Positions 15,973-23,842 of a stretch of DNA of 64,000 nucleotides are shown here, in pieces (the first letter of the stretch is position 1; the number at the start of each line of letters is the position of its first letter). The stretch is from NCBI RefSeq assembly GCF_900089755.1, contig NZ_FLOC01000007.1:62001-126000 (forward strand), in the 5' to 3' direction. The stretch comes from Marinomonas aquimarina. GTDB taxonomy: Bacteria > Pseudomonadota > Gammaproteobacteria > Pseudomonadales > Marinomonadaceae. Position numbers and translations under genes: made by a program. The notes under the pieces were generated by a model. The model did not search any database. It was not told the DNA's origin and saw nothing but the letters and a program-made list of their open reading frames with translations.

Positions 15973-16578
15973 TTAATGCATTAAATATACGGTTAACACC
16001 ATCACGACTGAGCCCATACTGACCCAACTTAACGTGGTCGCACGTTGCACAGTGTTAACCATCAAAAGCCATAAGCCTGATAGGCAAAAAATCAGCATGC
16101 ACACTCCTGAGATGTCTGACAGCCAGCGCCAGAACCCGGTGACATGCTTGCCGCGGTGTAAGTTGTTCAACATTTCTAGGAAGGGCAGATCGCGGACAAA
16201 CACATCGACCATTTCATCCTCTGGGTATACCTCTATGGCATAGCTACCTTGAGGCCCTTCCAAATGGAGCAGAAGCAATTGCTCTTCTAGCTCCCAATTA
16301 ATCTCAATATCGACGCCATTAAAGCCATGCTCTTGGTCCAACCAAGCGAGCACGCTTAACGCGGTTTGGCTCGACTCGCTTTGCCAGTCTAGGTCGAGCA
16401 GCGCACTCGGCAACTCTAAGGACTGTGACGATTGTTCGGTGTCCCCTAGGTTCCAACTAAGATGATTCAGCGTGACGCCAGTCAGAGCAAAAAACATCAT
16501 CAGCAATAGAACGGGGGCAGCGCTGTAAATATGTAGCCATCTTGCCCAGCGGTTCATTGCTAGAAATTTGCTTGTCAT
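15973..16578 (-). CDS. PepSY-associated transmembrane protein, probable heme/iron reductase
   Basis: First gene of the leftward operon, about 201 residues from ATG 16578; the TTG at 16590 and the ATG at 16557 are alternatives, and none has a strong ribosome site. Three membrane helices: residues about 12-32, 152-175 and 182-199, enclosing a periplasmic PepSY-like domain. Conserved His residues sit near membrane edges (WLHIYS, LNHLSW, NNLHRGKH), the arrangement used for heme in PepSY-TM siderophore reductases such as FoxB and FpvG. It likely moves electrons across the inner membrane to reduce periplasmic ferric iron. The divergent flavoprotein is the obvious electron donor (inference). Confidence 0.75.
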   Translation of the reverse strand: MTSKFLAMNRWARWLHIYSAAPVLLLMMFFALTGVTLNHLSWNLGDTEQSSQSLELPSALLDLDWQSESSQTALSVLAWLDQEHGFNGVDIEINWELEEQLLLLHLEGPQGSYAIEVYPEDEMVDVFVRDLPFLEMLNNLHRGKHVTGFWRWLSDISGVCMLIFCLSGLWLLMVNTVQRATTLSWVSMGSVVMVLTVYLMH

Positions 16579-16611
16579 AACGGGAAACAATCTTCAAATA
16601 TCATTGAGGAT

Positions 16612-16624
16612 GCTAATCATAATC
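16612..16624. promoter_or_regulatory. Candidate Fur box between divergent iron genes
   Basis: GCTAAT-C-ATAATC matches the 6-1-6 Fur core GATAAT-N-ATTATC at 10 of 12 positions. It lies in the 119-base AT-rich gap between the PepSY-TM operon (leftward) and the flavoreductase gene (rightward), so one repressor could control both. A second, weaker AT-rich hexamer array lies at 16650-16668. Confidence 0.5.
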
Positions 16625-16697
16625 GCTTAATTATCGTTTGTGCAATATAATAAGAATAGTTATCAATAAGATTTACATAGGTTTACGGAGAAATTGA

Positions 16698-18392
16698 GTG
16701 TCTTGGTGGTTTTCTAAGCTGATTCAGCAATTGGATCGCATGATGTATGTGGCGGCGGCCATGACATTATTTTTCATGTTGTACCTATGGAGCGTGCTCG
16801 ACAGTGCCTCCGCCAATGCCGGTCATGTCATGGTGCAGATCCCTGCTTGGCCCTTGTTTACCCTAGCCGGTCATGAGGTGTATCAACTGGCCGGTGGCGG
16901 CATTGCGCAAGTTCAGGAAGGCGCGCTGCTCTACTTATTTTCCGTGCAAGAAGTGCAGTGGCTGCAGGGCTTGTCATTAGTCAGCGAATGTGTGCTTTGG
17001 AGTGTGGTCGTTATTGGCTTAATTGTGATGAAACACCGTATGGCACGCCGTTATGGTGTTGTGATGGCGCTGCTAGCGTTGCAATTATTACTGCCATCGG
17101 TGTATGGCTTTGGTGCCAACCAAGACGTCAATATCGGACGCGTTTTATGTCAGCTCACCTTACTGGTGCTGGGCAGTTATTGGGAAACGCGTCGTTATCG
17201 CATGGGCAACCGTCAGTCGGCTACTTTGATTGCTTATGCCAGTCAAACGGGCACAGCCAAACGCTTGGCGCAACAGCTATCCAAGTCAGCACAATCCTTG
17301 GTAGATCTGCGTTGTGTGTCGGAGTTAACGGCGCAGCAATTACAAAACTACCGCAAAGTTTTCTTTGTGGTCAGTACTCATGGTAATGGTGAAGCGCCTG
17401 ACACCGCTTACCGATTGCTGAAAGACATACAGCAAACGCCAAGTACTGCGCTTGATACTCACTTTAGTGTGCTGGCACTTGGGGATCGTACGTATAAGAC
17501 TTTTTGTGCGTTTGGTTATCAGCTCTCAGATCTGCTCCACGAAAAAGGCTTCCAGCGCCTTTTGCCGACACAAACGGTGGATCGCATGGACTTAAGCGCG
17601 GTGGACACTTGGTGGGGGCAAGTATGTCAGCTGTTAGGGATTGCGGGTCAGCCCGTGGCCCTTGAGTACAATGAGTTTACCGTCACCGAAAACAGTTGCT
17701 TGAACCCACAGCAAAGCGAACGCTTGGCTTATCGCATTGCTTTGTACGCCCCACACGCCCAATACCAAGTGGGTGACCTATTGGCGGTACAGCCAGAAAT
17801 CGATGGCGTAGCGCAAGAGGAGCGCTTGTACTCCATTGCCTCGTGCGCGGATGAGCATATCGAATTATTGGTGCGGCGCCATATTCGAGAAGACGGCAGT
17901 GTTGGCGTTGGCTCCGGCTATTTAACCGACTTAGCGCCTAATGCGACCTTAAAAGCGAGCTTACGGGAGCATACTAACTTCCGCCTAGTGGGTGATGTGC
18001 CGCTTATTATGATCGGTGCAGGCACTGGCTTGGCACCCTTTATTGGCTTTTTGAAACAGAAATACGCATGGCACAGCCAGACCGAGAACTGGCTGCTGTT
18101 TGGTGAGCGTTACCAAGAGCAAGATAACTACTTTGCCGAAGACTTAGACGAACTGAAGAAGCAAGGGATTCTGACGCGCATGGACTGTGCTTGGTCGAAA
18201 TCCGATGGCGTGTATGTGCCAAGCCTGTTACAGCAACAGGCACAGACGTTACGCCACTGGGTCGAGCAAAAAGGGGCCCATATCTATGTTTGCGGCAGCC
18301 GCGTTGGCTTTGGTGAATCGGTGTTGGCCGTGCTGGAGGAGATCTTAACGACACAGCAACTACACGAGCAGCTGCATACGGATTTGTATTAG
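16698..18392 (+). CDS. Membrane-anchored flavodoxin/FNR-type reductase (CysJ-like)
   Basis: NADPH-dependent diflavin reductase of 564 residues. GTG start with GGAG eight bases upstream. N-terminal 170 residues hold about four membrane helices. A flavodoxin domain starts near residue 176 (YASQTGTAKRLAQQL, VSTHGNGEAPD, LALGDRTYKTFCAFG). An FNR domain follows (RLYSIAS for FAD, GAGTGLAPFIGF for NADPH, C-terminal VCGSR and LHTDLY end). The cytoplasmic catalytic part would take electrons from NADPH and pass them through the membrane. Its position opposite PepSY-TM/DUF2271 across a shared promoter region suggests it feeds that periplasmic iron-reduction system rather than sulfite reduction; no cysI is nearby. 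Confidence 0.88.
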   Translation: MSWWFSKLIQQLDRMMYVAAAMTLFFMLYLWSVLDSASANAGHVMVQIPAWPLFTLAGHEVYQLAGGGIAQVQEGALLYLFSVQEVQWLQGLSLVSECVLWSVVVIGLIVMKHRMARRYGVVMALLALQLLLPSVYGFGANQDVNIGRVLCQLTLLVLGSYWETRRYRMGNRQSATLIAYASQTGTAKRLAQQLSKSAQSLVDLRCVSELTAQQLQNYRKVFFVVSTHGNGEAPDTAYRLLKDIQQTPSTALDTHFSVLALGDRTYKTFCAFGYQLSDLLHEKGFQRLLPTQTVDRMDLSAVDTWWGQVCQLLGIAGQPVALEYNEFTVTENSCLNPQQSERLAYRIALYAPHAQYQVGDLLAVQPEIDGVAQEERLYSIASCADEHIELLVRRHIREDGSVGVGSGYLTDLAPNATLKASLREHTNFRLVGDVPLIMIGAGTGLAPFIGFLKQKYAWHSQTENWLLFGERYQEQDNYFAEDLDELKKQGILTRMDCAWSKSDGVYVPSLLQQQAQTLRHWVEQKGAHIYVCGSRVGFGESVLAVLEEILTTQQLHEQLHTDLY

Positions 18393-18401
18393 GCAGCTTG
18401 A

Positions 18402-18518
18402 TAACCCCCTCTCAATCTCCCCCCTTAGCAAGGGGGAGAAGCTTAGCTTTGTGGTCCCGCGATATTTCGTGTTCCTTCCCCTTGCTTCTTTAAGGGGAAG
18501 GTTAGGATGGGGTTGTTA
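18402..18518. repeat. REP-like bipartite inverted-repeat element
   Basis: This stretch lies in a 357-base gene-free gap (18393-18749). Two related stem-loops face each other: CCCCCTTagcAAGGGGG on the left and CTTCCCCTT...AAGGGGAAG on the right. The outer ends TAACCCCCTC and its mirrored copy GGATGGGGTTGTTA form imperfect terminal inverted repeats around a 35-base centre. This looks like a REP/BIME- or MITE-type element. A related hairpin is at 39937-39959. The rest of the gap holds the dabA terminator and AT-rich sequence without a gene. Confidence 0.6.
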
Positions 18519-18542
18519 GTTCGGGTGTAGGCCTAAACATCA

Positions 18543-18573
18543 GGCAAAAAAAAGCGGATGACGAAGCATCCGC
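18543..18573 (-). terminator. Rho-independent terminator of the dabBA operon
   Basis: Read on the minus strand: stem GCGGATG / CATCCGC, loop CTTCGT, followed by eight T. It lies about 175 bases past the dabA stop. Confidence 0.85.
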
Positions 18574-18749
18574 ATAAATTCAGCTTTTGTTTCAACCAAG
18601 ATGTCACAGCCTTTCGTGCAGCGCTGTGGACCTTGGCATCGGAAAATTACTGCACCGATGAGTGAATTATATACAATTATTTGCAAATGTTAATATACAA
18701 TTGAGAATTATTTGCATTATAAATATTTATAGCTCAGCTTTGACTTCTA

Positions 18750-21152
18750 TCAAGCTTGCGCAGCCCATTCTCCACAATTGTAGCGATTAACGGCTTGACC
18801 ATCCCACTGAAAAACGTATAGCCATTGGTTATTGATCAAGTTTTGCAGCAGTTCGTGCTTTTTAACAATGTTTTCGATGAACTTCTTTGGAGCACGAATG
18901 TACACAGCCAAGCGTTCTGGCGTATGCATCCATTTTTCACCATCGTGCAGTGACTGCATGGCCAAACCAACGCGTAAATCACCGCCGTTGCCTTCAAATA
19001 CCCCAATGTGATCACCGACCGCGTTATGCAGTACTTTATTGCCGCTGCCGAACTTAAAGTTATCGGTGGTAGAGAGGTTGTATTGCATATTGATCCAGTG
19101 GGTCACCAGCATGGGGGCCGTCATCAAACGTTCTAGGATTGCGGCGTCACCGTCTTGTTCAAAGTCGTAGTCGTGTAAGAAACTACGGCCTTGCAGATCC
19201 AGTTCACGGGTATAGTGACGCGGTGCAATGATGAACGCATGATTGTCCGCCAAACCCCACTCTGGGCGCGTTTGTGACCAGTCGCTGGCCCGCCGCTGAT
19301 AGGCCGCGTCTCGTTGCTGTGGTGTTAAACTCAACAGTTTTTCATCGACTCGGGCGGCGCGTTCTTGTTGCGTTAAGTAGGTCGCCTGTTTGAGCCAATC
19401 GACCACAGCCGGATCGTTGACATCGCTGTAGCAGGTGATGTGATCGGTAATGGTGTTGTGCAGTGCGGGCACAAACTGAGTCTGATCGGGAATGTCATAG
19501 CCCATGGTTTGCAGCGCTTCACGGACTTTTAAGTTATTCAGCAACTGCGCCAGCACCTTAACGTTCACCTCACCGCTTTGACCACCGCAGGCACCGCACT
19601 CAAGGCCTGCGCTCTGTAGGTTATTGCAGCTGTGACTACCGTGTCCCACCAACATCACCGTTTTGGCAAAGTTGTGTAGCCCCATGGTGTCAAGAATGCC
19701 TTTGGCCAGCTGTGCTTGGTCATCAATGTTCAAGGTGCGTCCTTGGCGTGTCAGCGTCCAGTGGCTGTGACGGTTGGGAGCTAAGGCATGCGAAGAGTCG
19801 CCACTTAAGCTTTTCTTAAACAGTTTAAAGGCGTACCACCAGCCCATGGACTCCACCATGGAAAAGGTAGCGGCCGCTGCGTTCCCCCAACGGTTCCAGC
19901 TGGCGCTGCGGTTGTCTTTGGCCAATTGCTCATCGTTGGCTTGGCTTTCAAACACGCGAATGGCGGCCGGCACAAGACCGGGTAACTGTGGCCGTACCAC
20001 TTGCGTACCCGCTTGCTCGTATTCGATCGGCAGACCAAAGAAGCCAGCAAAGCCGTAAGTTTCGATGGCGCTGCTTTGATGCTCAAGCGCGCGACGGTAG
20101 ACCTCCGAGCGTACATCGATACAGAATATGGCCTGTAATGCTGGCGCGTCTGGGCGTTGTGGCGCGACCTTGACTAGCTGTTGTTGCAAGCTGCGTTGCT
20201 CGCTAAGCTCTAAAGCGCGGGCCCAGATGCGTGGAATCAAGAGCGCATCATGATGTTGACCACGTAGCTCATTCACATGCAGCAGTTGCTGTCCCCAGCG
20301 TTCATTCAGTATCTCAAAATCGGCGCTATTGGTTTTTTCTAAATAGCGCCAAACCACTAACTCCCAAGCCATTTTAATGGCCAATAGAGAGCGCACATCG
20401 TCCTGAGTTTTGCCTTGCTTCTCCGCTTCAAAGGCACGATAAGCGAGGTAAGAGCCCCAGCCGTTGATGTCCAGTAACAGCGCTTGTCCATAGTGCTGCA
20501 GGCTGTTATTGGTCACCTTTAAGGTGTTGATGGCCTCGGCAAACAGGCTCTCTTGGTCGTCGGGCAGTAAATCAAATTCCTCATCCAGGTTGGCTTCGGA
20601 CATGATGATCGATAAACCACGGTCAAGACGAGCGATTTGCAGCCAGTGTTGATACAGGTTCAAGGAATGCTGGCGGTATTGACGGTTCAGCATAGGACGC
20701 TGTTCTTGGTAGTGAGCGGCACAGAACTGACTGATTTGATGGGTGATCTCATCGTGCCAAGACATCTTGTGATTGCTACGGGTTAGATCCGCCCAGTCAG
20801 CGATGTTGCGCCAACTTTGCACGCGGCCAGAGTCTTTACTGAGATACATGATCAAAGACTCCAGCGCCAGGCTAACGCCGTATTCGCTGGCGGCTTGCAA
20901 CAGACAGTCGTTGTCGGTACGACCTTGCTCATACCATTCTAAGTAGGTGGCTACGGGCATATGACAGCGAATCCCCGCCAGTAAAGACATGTCTGTCGCG
21001 ACTTGATCAAACGGGCGGTCGACCAACTTCCACAGCGGGTTCACTGCAATCATACGATCCAGTGGCCAGTTGGGGGCGAGGCATTGTGTGGCTTTCTGCA
21101 GAGACGTCTTTTGCGTCGCCGTTAAAGAAACAGTTGCTTGAGTATCCATCAT
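18750..21152 (-). CDS. dabA: Inorganic carbon transporter subunit DabA (DUF2309)
   Basis: Cytoplasmic-face subunit of 800 residues of the DAB system, which captures CO2 as bicarbonate using a cation gradient. The beta-carbonic-anhydrase-like zinc site is present: Cys344 and Asp346 in FCIDVRSE, His504 in VGHGSH and Cys519 in LECGACGG; the 15-residue spacing His-Cys equals that in Halothiobacillus DabA (His524/Cys539). Length is normal for the family. The start overlaps the dabB stop by one base (TAATG), so the two are coupled. In heterotrophs DabAB supplies bicarbonate for anaplerotic carboxylations; there are no RuBisCO or carboxysome genes here. Confidence 0.93.
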   Translation of the reverse strand: MMDTQATVSLTATQKTSLQKATQCLAPNWPLDRMIAVNPLWKLVDRPFDQVATDMSLLAGIRCHMPVATYLEWYEQGRTDNDCLLQAASEYGVSLALESLIMYLSKDSGRVQSWRNIADWADLTRSNHKMSWHDEITHQISQFCAAHYQEQRPMLNRQYRQHSLNLYQHWLQIARLDRGLSIIMSEANLDEEFDLLPDDQESLFAEAINTLKVTNNSLQHYGQALLLDINGWGSYLAYRAFEAEKQGKTQDDVRSLLAIKMAWELVVWRYLEKTNSADFEILNERWGQQLLHVNELRGQHHDALLIPRIWARALELSEQRSLQQQLVKVAPQRPDAPALQAIFCIDVRSEVYRRALEHQSSAIETYGFAGFFGLPIEYEQAGTQVVRPQLPGLVPAAIRVFESQANDEQLAKDNRSASWNRWGNAAAATFSMVESMGWWYAFKLFKKSLSGDSSHALAPNRHSHWTLTRQGRTLNIDDQAQLAKGILDTMGLHNFAKTVMLVGHGSHSCNNLQSAGLECGACGGQSGEVNVKVLAQLLNNLKVREALQTMGYDIPDQTQFVPALHNTITDHITCYSDVNDPAVVDWLKQATYLTQQERAARVDEKLLSLTPQQRDAAYQRRASDWSQTRPEWGLADNHAFIIAPRHYTRELDLQGRSFLHDYDFEQDGDAAILERLMTAPMLVTHWINMQYNLSTTDNFKFGSGNKVLHNAVGDHIGVFEGNGGDLRVGLAMQSLHDGEKWMHTPERLAVYIRAPKKFIENIVKKHELLQNLINNQWLYVFQWDGQAVNRYNCGEWAAQA

Positions 21153-22726
21153 TATTTCTTCCAGCCTTTTGACAAGTTAGGGAACAGCAAAGCGACACCG
21201 TGGTGTTTGGCTTTTGAATGCGCTGGCAGCGTCACAGGCCAGATTTTTAAGGTGATTTTGGTAAACCATTCATCTAAATAAAGCCCCGCAAACAGGTTGA
21301 CGGAAAAGCGGCGTACCCACGGTAAATGCGCGTAGTAGCGCAGGCAGACCGCCAATACGAACAAGCTGATAAAGATGCCACAGGCCCATAGGTCAGCCGC
21401 GCTAAAGGCTGCGCTTGTGTGGGCGGCGATATGGTCTTGTAATAACCAGCCAGTGGCCGTTTTTAAGCCGCCGTACAGGGCAGACAGCGCCAGCGCGATG
21501 AAGGCCAAACGCAGCAACGACGTAGGGTGGGGTACACTGCGCCATTGCGCGACCAATAAGGCTAATGCGATGCCCATCAACAACCATGGGCTGAGTGGTC
21601 CTTGGTAGTCCCAAAGCCAGATCGAAAGCCATACCGCCGCCGTCGCAAACAGCACGGCCGCGCCCCAAGCCAGAGCGTTTGGTGTCTCATCCGGTGCTAC
21701 TTTACGCAGTAGAAATTCATGCACCGCATTGCTGGAGTTTAAGAAAGCGTGAGCCTTGTACACCGAGTGGGTGAGCAAGTGTAGGACCGCCAGTTCGTAC
21801 ATACCTAGGGCGCATTCCAGTAACATCAAGCCCATTTGTGCACTGGTGGACCAGGCCAAACGGACTTTAACACTGATGCGTGTGGTCATGATCAAGGCGC
21901 TGATCAAAGTGGTTAGACCCGCGACAATCAACAATAGCCAGATGGCGATAGGGCTGAGGTGTAGCAGAGGGTAGAAAGTCAGTACCAGGTAACCGCCTAA
22001 GTTGATGATGCCAGCGTGTAATAGCGCACTGACGGGAGTCGGTGCTTCAACCACTTGCATTAACCAACCGTGTACCGGTAACTGGGCGCACTTCATCAGG
22101 GCCGCTATGGCGATCAACACAGCAGCAATCTGTTCGTAAGTCGACAAGGGCCCCTGCATTTCGGACATCAATTCACTGAGGTACCAAGTGTTGTGTTCTA
22201 GATACAATAGGCTGAATGCCACCAGCAACGACAGTTCTGCCACGCGAGCCAGAATAAACTTCTTGTGCGCCGCCAAGATCGCGCGTGGACGTTCTGGGTA
22301 AAAGGTGAGCAGTACGTGCAGGCCTAAGCTGATGCCTAGCCAGCCAGCCCAAAAGCCTAATAAATGATTACTGCTTAACGTCAGCGATACCGCCGCGAGG
22401 GTCAGCATCAAGGAACGGTAGTATTGCGCTACCCGCTGCTCCCCTGCCATGTAGTGCTGGGAAAATTGCACCAGCACCCAGGCCATAAACACCACCAAAA
22501 TCAGCATCAGAGCGCTCAACAAAGATCCATGAAAAGGGGCTTGTGGATCGGGTGTGACAAAAAACCAAGACGTCAAAATTGCCGCTAAGAGTAGCGGTGC
22601 GATGCGCGCGCTGAACAAGGCAATGCCAGCGGCACGCTCGCGCAATTTGGGTAAGCCACATAAGATCCCTGTGAAGGCAAACAGGGCTGGCAGCAGAAAA
22701 GTCATGAAGGTCATTGGGCTCGCCAT
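21152..22726 (-). CDS. dabB: Inorganic carbon transporter subunit DabB (NuoL-like)
   Basis: Membrane subunit of 524 residues with roughly 14 helices, proton-conducting antiporter family related to NuoL/MrpA. Family marks include CAQLPVHGWLMQVVEAPTPV (the conserved quinone-oxidoreductase segment with Lys and Pro), SALLHAGIINLGGYLV, and LTHSVYKAHAFLNSSNAVHE with the antiporter Lys. It energises DabA by cation flux. The ribosome site before ATG 22726 is weak, and ATG 22714 is an alternative. A LysR gene is divergent 118 bases away. Confidence 0.9.
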   Translation of the reverse strand: MASPMTFMTFLLPALFAFTGILCGLPKLRERAAGIALFSARIAPLLLAAILTSWFFVTPDPQAPFHGSLLSALMLILVVFMAWVLVQFSQHYMAGEQRVAQYYRSLMLTLAAVSLTLSSNHLLGFWAGWLGISLGLHVLLTFYPERPRAILAAHKKFILARVAELSLLVAFSLLYLEHNTWYLSELMSEMQGPLSTYEQIAAVLIAIAALMKCAQLPVHGWLMQVVEAPTPVSALLHAGIINLGGYLVLTFYPLLHLSPIAIWLLLIVAGLTTLISALIMTTRISVKVRLAWSTSAQMGLMLLECALGMYELAVLHLLTHSVYKAHAFLNSSNAVHEFLLRKVAPDETPNALAWGAAVLFATAAVWLSIWLWDYQGPLSPWLLMGIALALLVAQWRSVPHPTSLLRLAFIALALSALYGGLKTATGWLLQDHIAAHTSAAFSAADLWACGIFISLFVLAVCLRYYAHLPWVRRFSVNLFAGLYLDEWFTKITLKIWPVTLPAHSKAKHHGVALLFPNLSKGWKK

Positions 22727-22844
22727 ACAAGTAATCGAAGATGGCGCCAGTATGCAGAGACTTTAAAGTTAATAAAAATACATATATTTTAATAAATTGT
22801 TCTGTTTTGATTATATATTAAAGGGCCGTTCTTGAGGGATTTCC

Positions 22845-23726
22845 ATGGCACGTCTTAACTATCATCACCTTTATTATTTCTGGCGTGTGGCCAGTATCGG
22901 TCATCTCACTCAGGCCGCAGAGCAATTGCATATCTCACAATCGGCCCTTTCAGCGCAGATTAAGCAGCTGGAAAACAATATTGGCCAACCCCTGTTCGAG
23001 CGCGAAGGGCGACGACTAGTACTGACCGATGTGGGCAAACGGGTGCAGCTCTACGCGCAAGATATTTTCTCCACCGGCGAAGAGTTAGAGCAATTTCTGA
23101 AAAGCGGCAACACTGACCACACCCATCTAAACATCGGCTTTGAAACCCACTTATCGCGTAACTTTATCGAAGCCTTTATCACGCCGTTATTCAATGAGCC
23201 AACCGTGAGCTTTACCCTATATGCCCGCACCATGAATGGATTGATGGAGGGGCTGCTGAATCATGAACTCGATATCGCCTTGACCAACCGGGCTTTGGCC
23301 AATGATGTGCACGGCATCTTATGGCAAAACCAGCTTGTGGCACGGCAATCGGTGGCGATTGTGGGGCCCTATGGTGAACAGCCCGATCGGCCCTTCCCCG
23401 AAGGGTATGAAGATAAAACCTGGATCTTGCCGGCGCGAAACATGGGCATTCGCTCGGTATTTGAGTCGTTTTGTGCCACCCAGCAATATCGCGCCGAGAT
23501 CAAAGCAGAAGTGGATGATATGGCGATGATGCGTCTCTTGGCCCGTGACAGTGGCTTTTTATCGGTGATGCCGCCAGTGGTGGTAAAAGACGAGATTGAG
23601 GCTAAGAAACTTCAAGTTTATCAAGAGCTTCCGCAGGCGTACGAGCATTTCTATGCGCTGCAAATGCCGCGTAAATTCATTCCCGAAGTGTTACTGCATT
23701 TATTGCGTAGTCATCAATTGGAATAA
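22845..23726 (+). CDS. LysR-family regulator divergent from dabBA
   Basis: Transcription factor of 293 residues. N-terminal winged HTH (residues about 4-62: ARLNYHHLYYFWRVASIGHL, then AEQLHISQSALSAQIKQLE) and a LysR effector domain (about 90-290). The YHHLYYFW beginning is typical of the NhaR-like subgroup. Divergent position next to dabB suggests that it controls the DAB genes, as LysR genes do beside many dab operons. The gap is very AT-rich and contains AAAATA-cata-TATTTT at 22775-22790, a possible binding site. The effector is unknown. Confidence 0.88.
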   Translation: MARLNYHHLYYFWRVASIGHLTQAAEQLHISQSALSAQIKQLENNIGQPLFEREGRRLVLTDVGKRVQLYAQDIFSTGEELEQFLKSGNTDHTHLNIGFETHLSRNFIEAFITPLFNEPTVSFTLYARTMNGLMEGLLNHELDIALTNRALANDVHGILWQNQLVARQSVAIVGPYGEQPDRPFPEGYEDKTWILPARNMGIRSVFESFCATQQYRAEIKAEVDDMAMMRLLARDSGFLSVMPPVVVKDEIEAKKLQVYQELPQAYEHFYALQMPRKFIPEVLLHLLRSHQLE

Positions 23727-23842
23727 TCCTTGTCACACTGGCCAGGTATTTTTTTAGCGGCAATCGTGCACTTTTCTGATCCTTGCACTGTAATTGCATT
23801 GACTGACAGGGATAATGGCGGGATCAAACACTTGGAGTGTGT

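Noticed and set aside
16698-18392. Sulfite reductase flavoprotein cysJ
   Set aside because: The flavodoxin/FNR part is CysJ-like, but the N-terminal membrane helices, absence of cysI and the iron-operon context argue against sulfite reduction.
22775-22790. AAAATA-cata-TATTTT inverted repeat in the dabB-LysR gap
   Set aside because: The gap is so AT-rich that such a repeat is expected by chance; noted only under the LysR gene.
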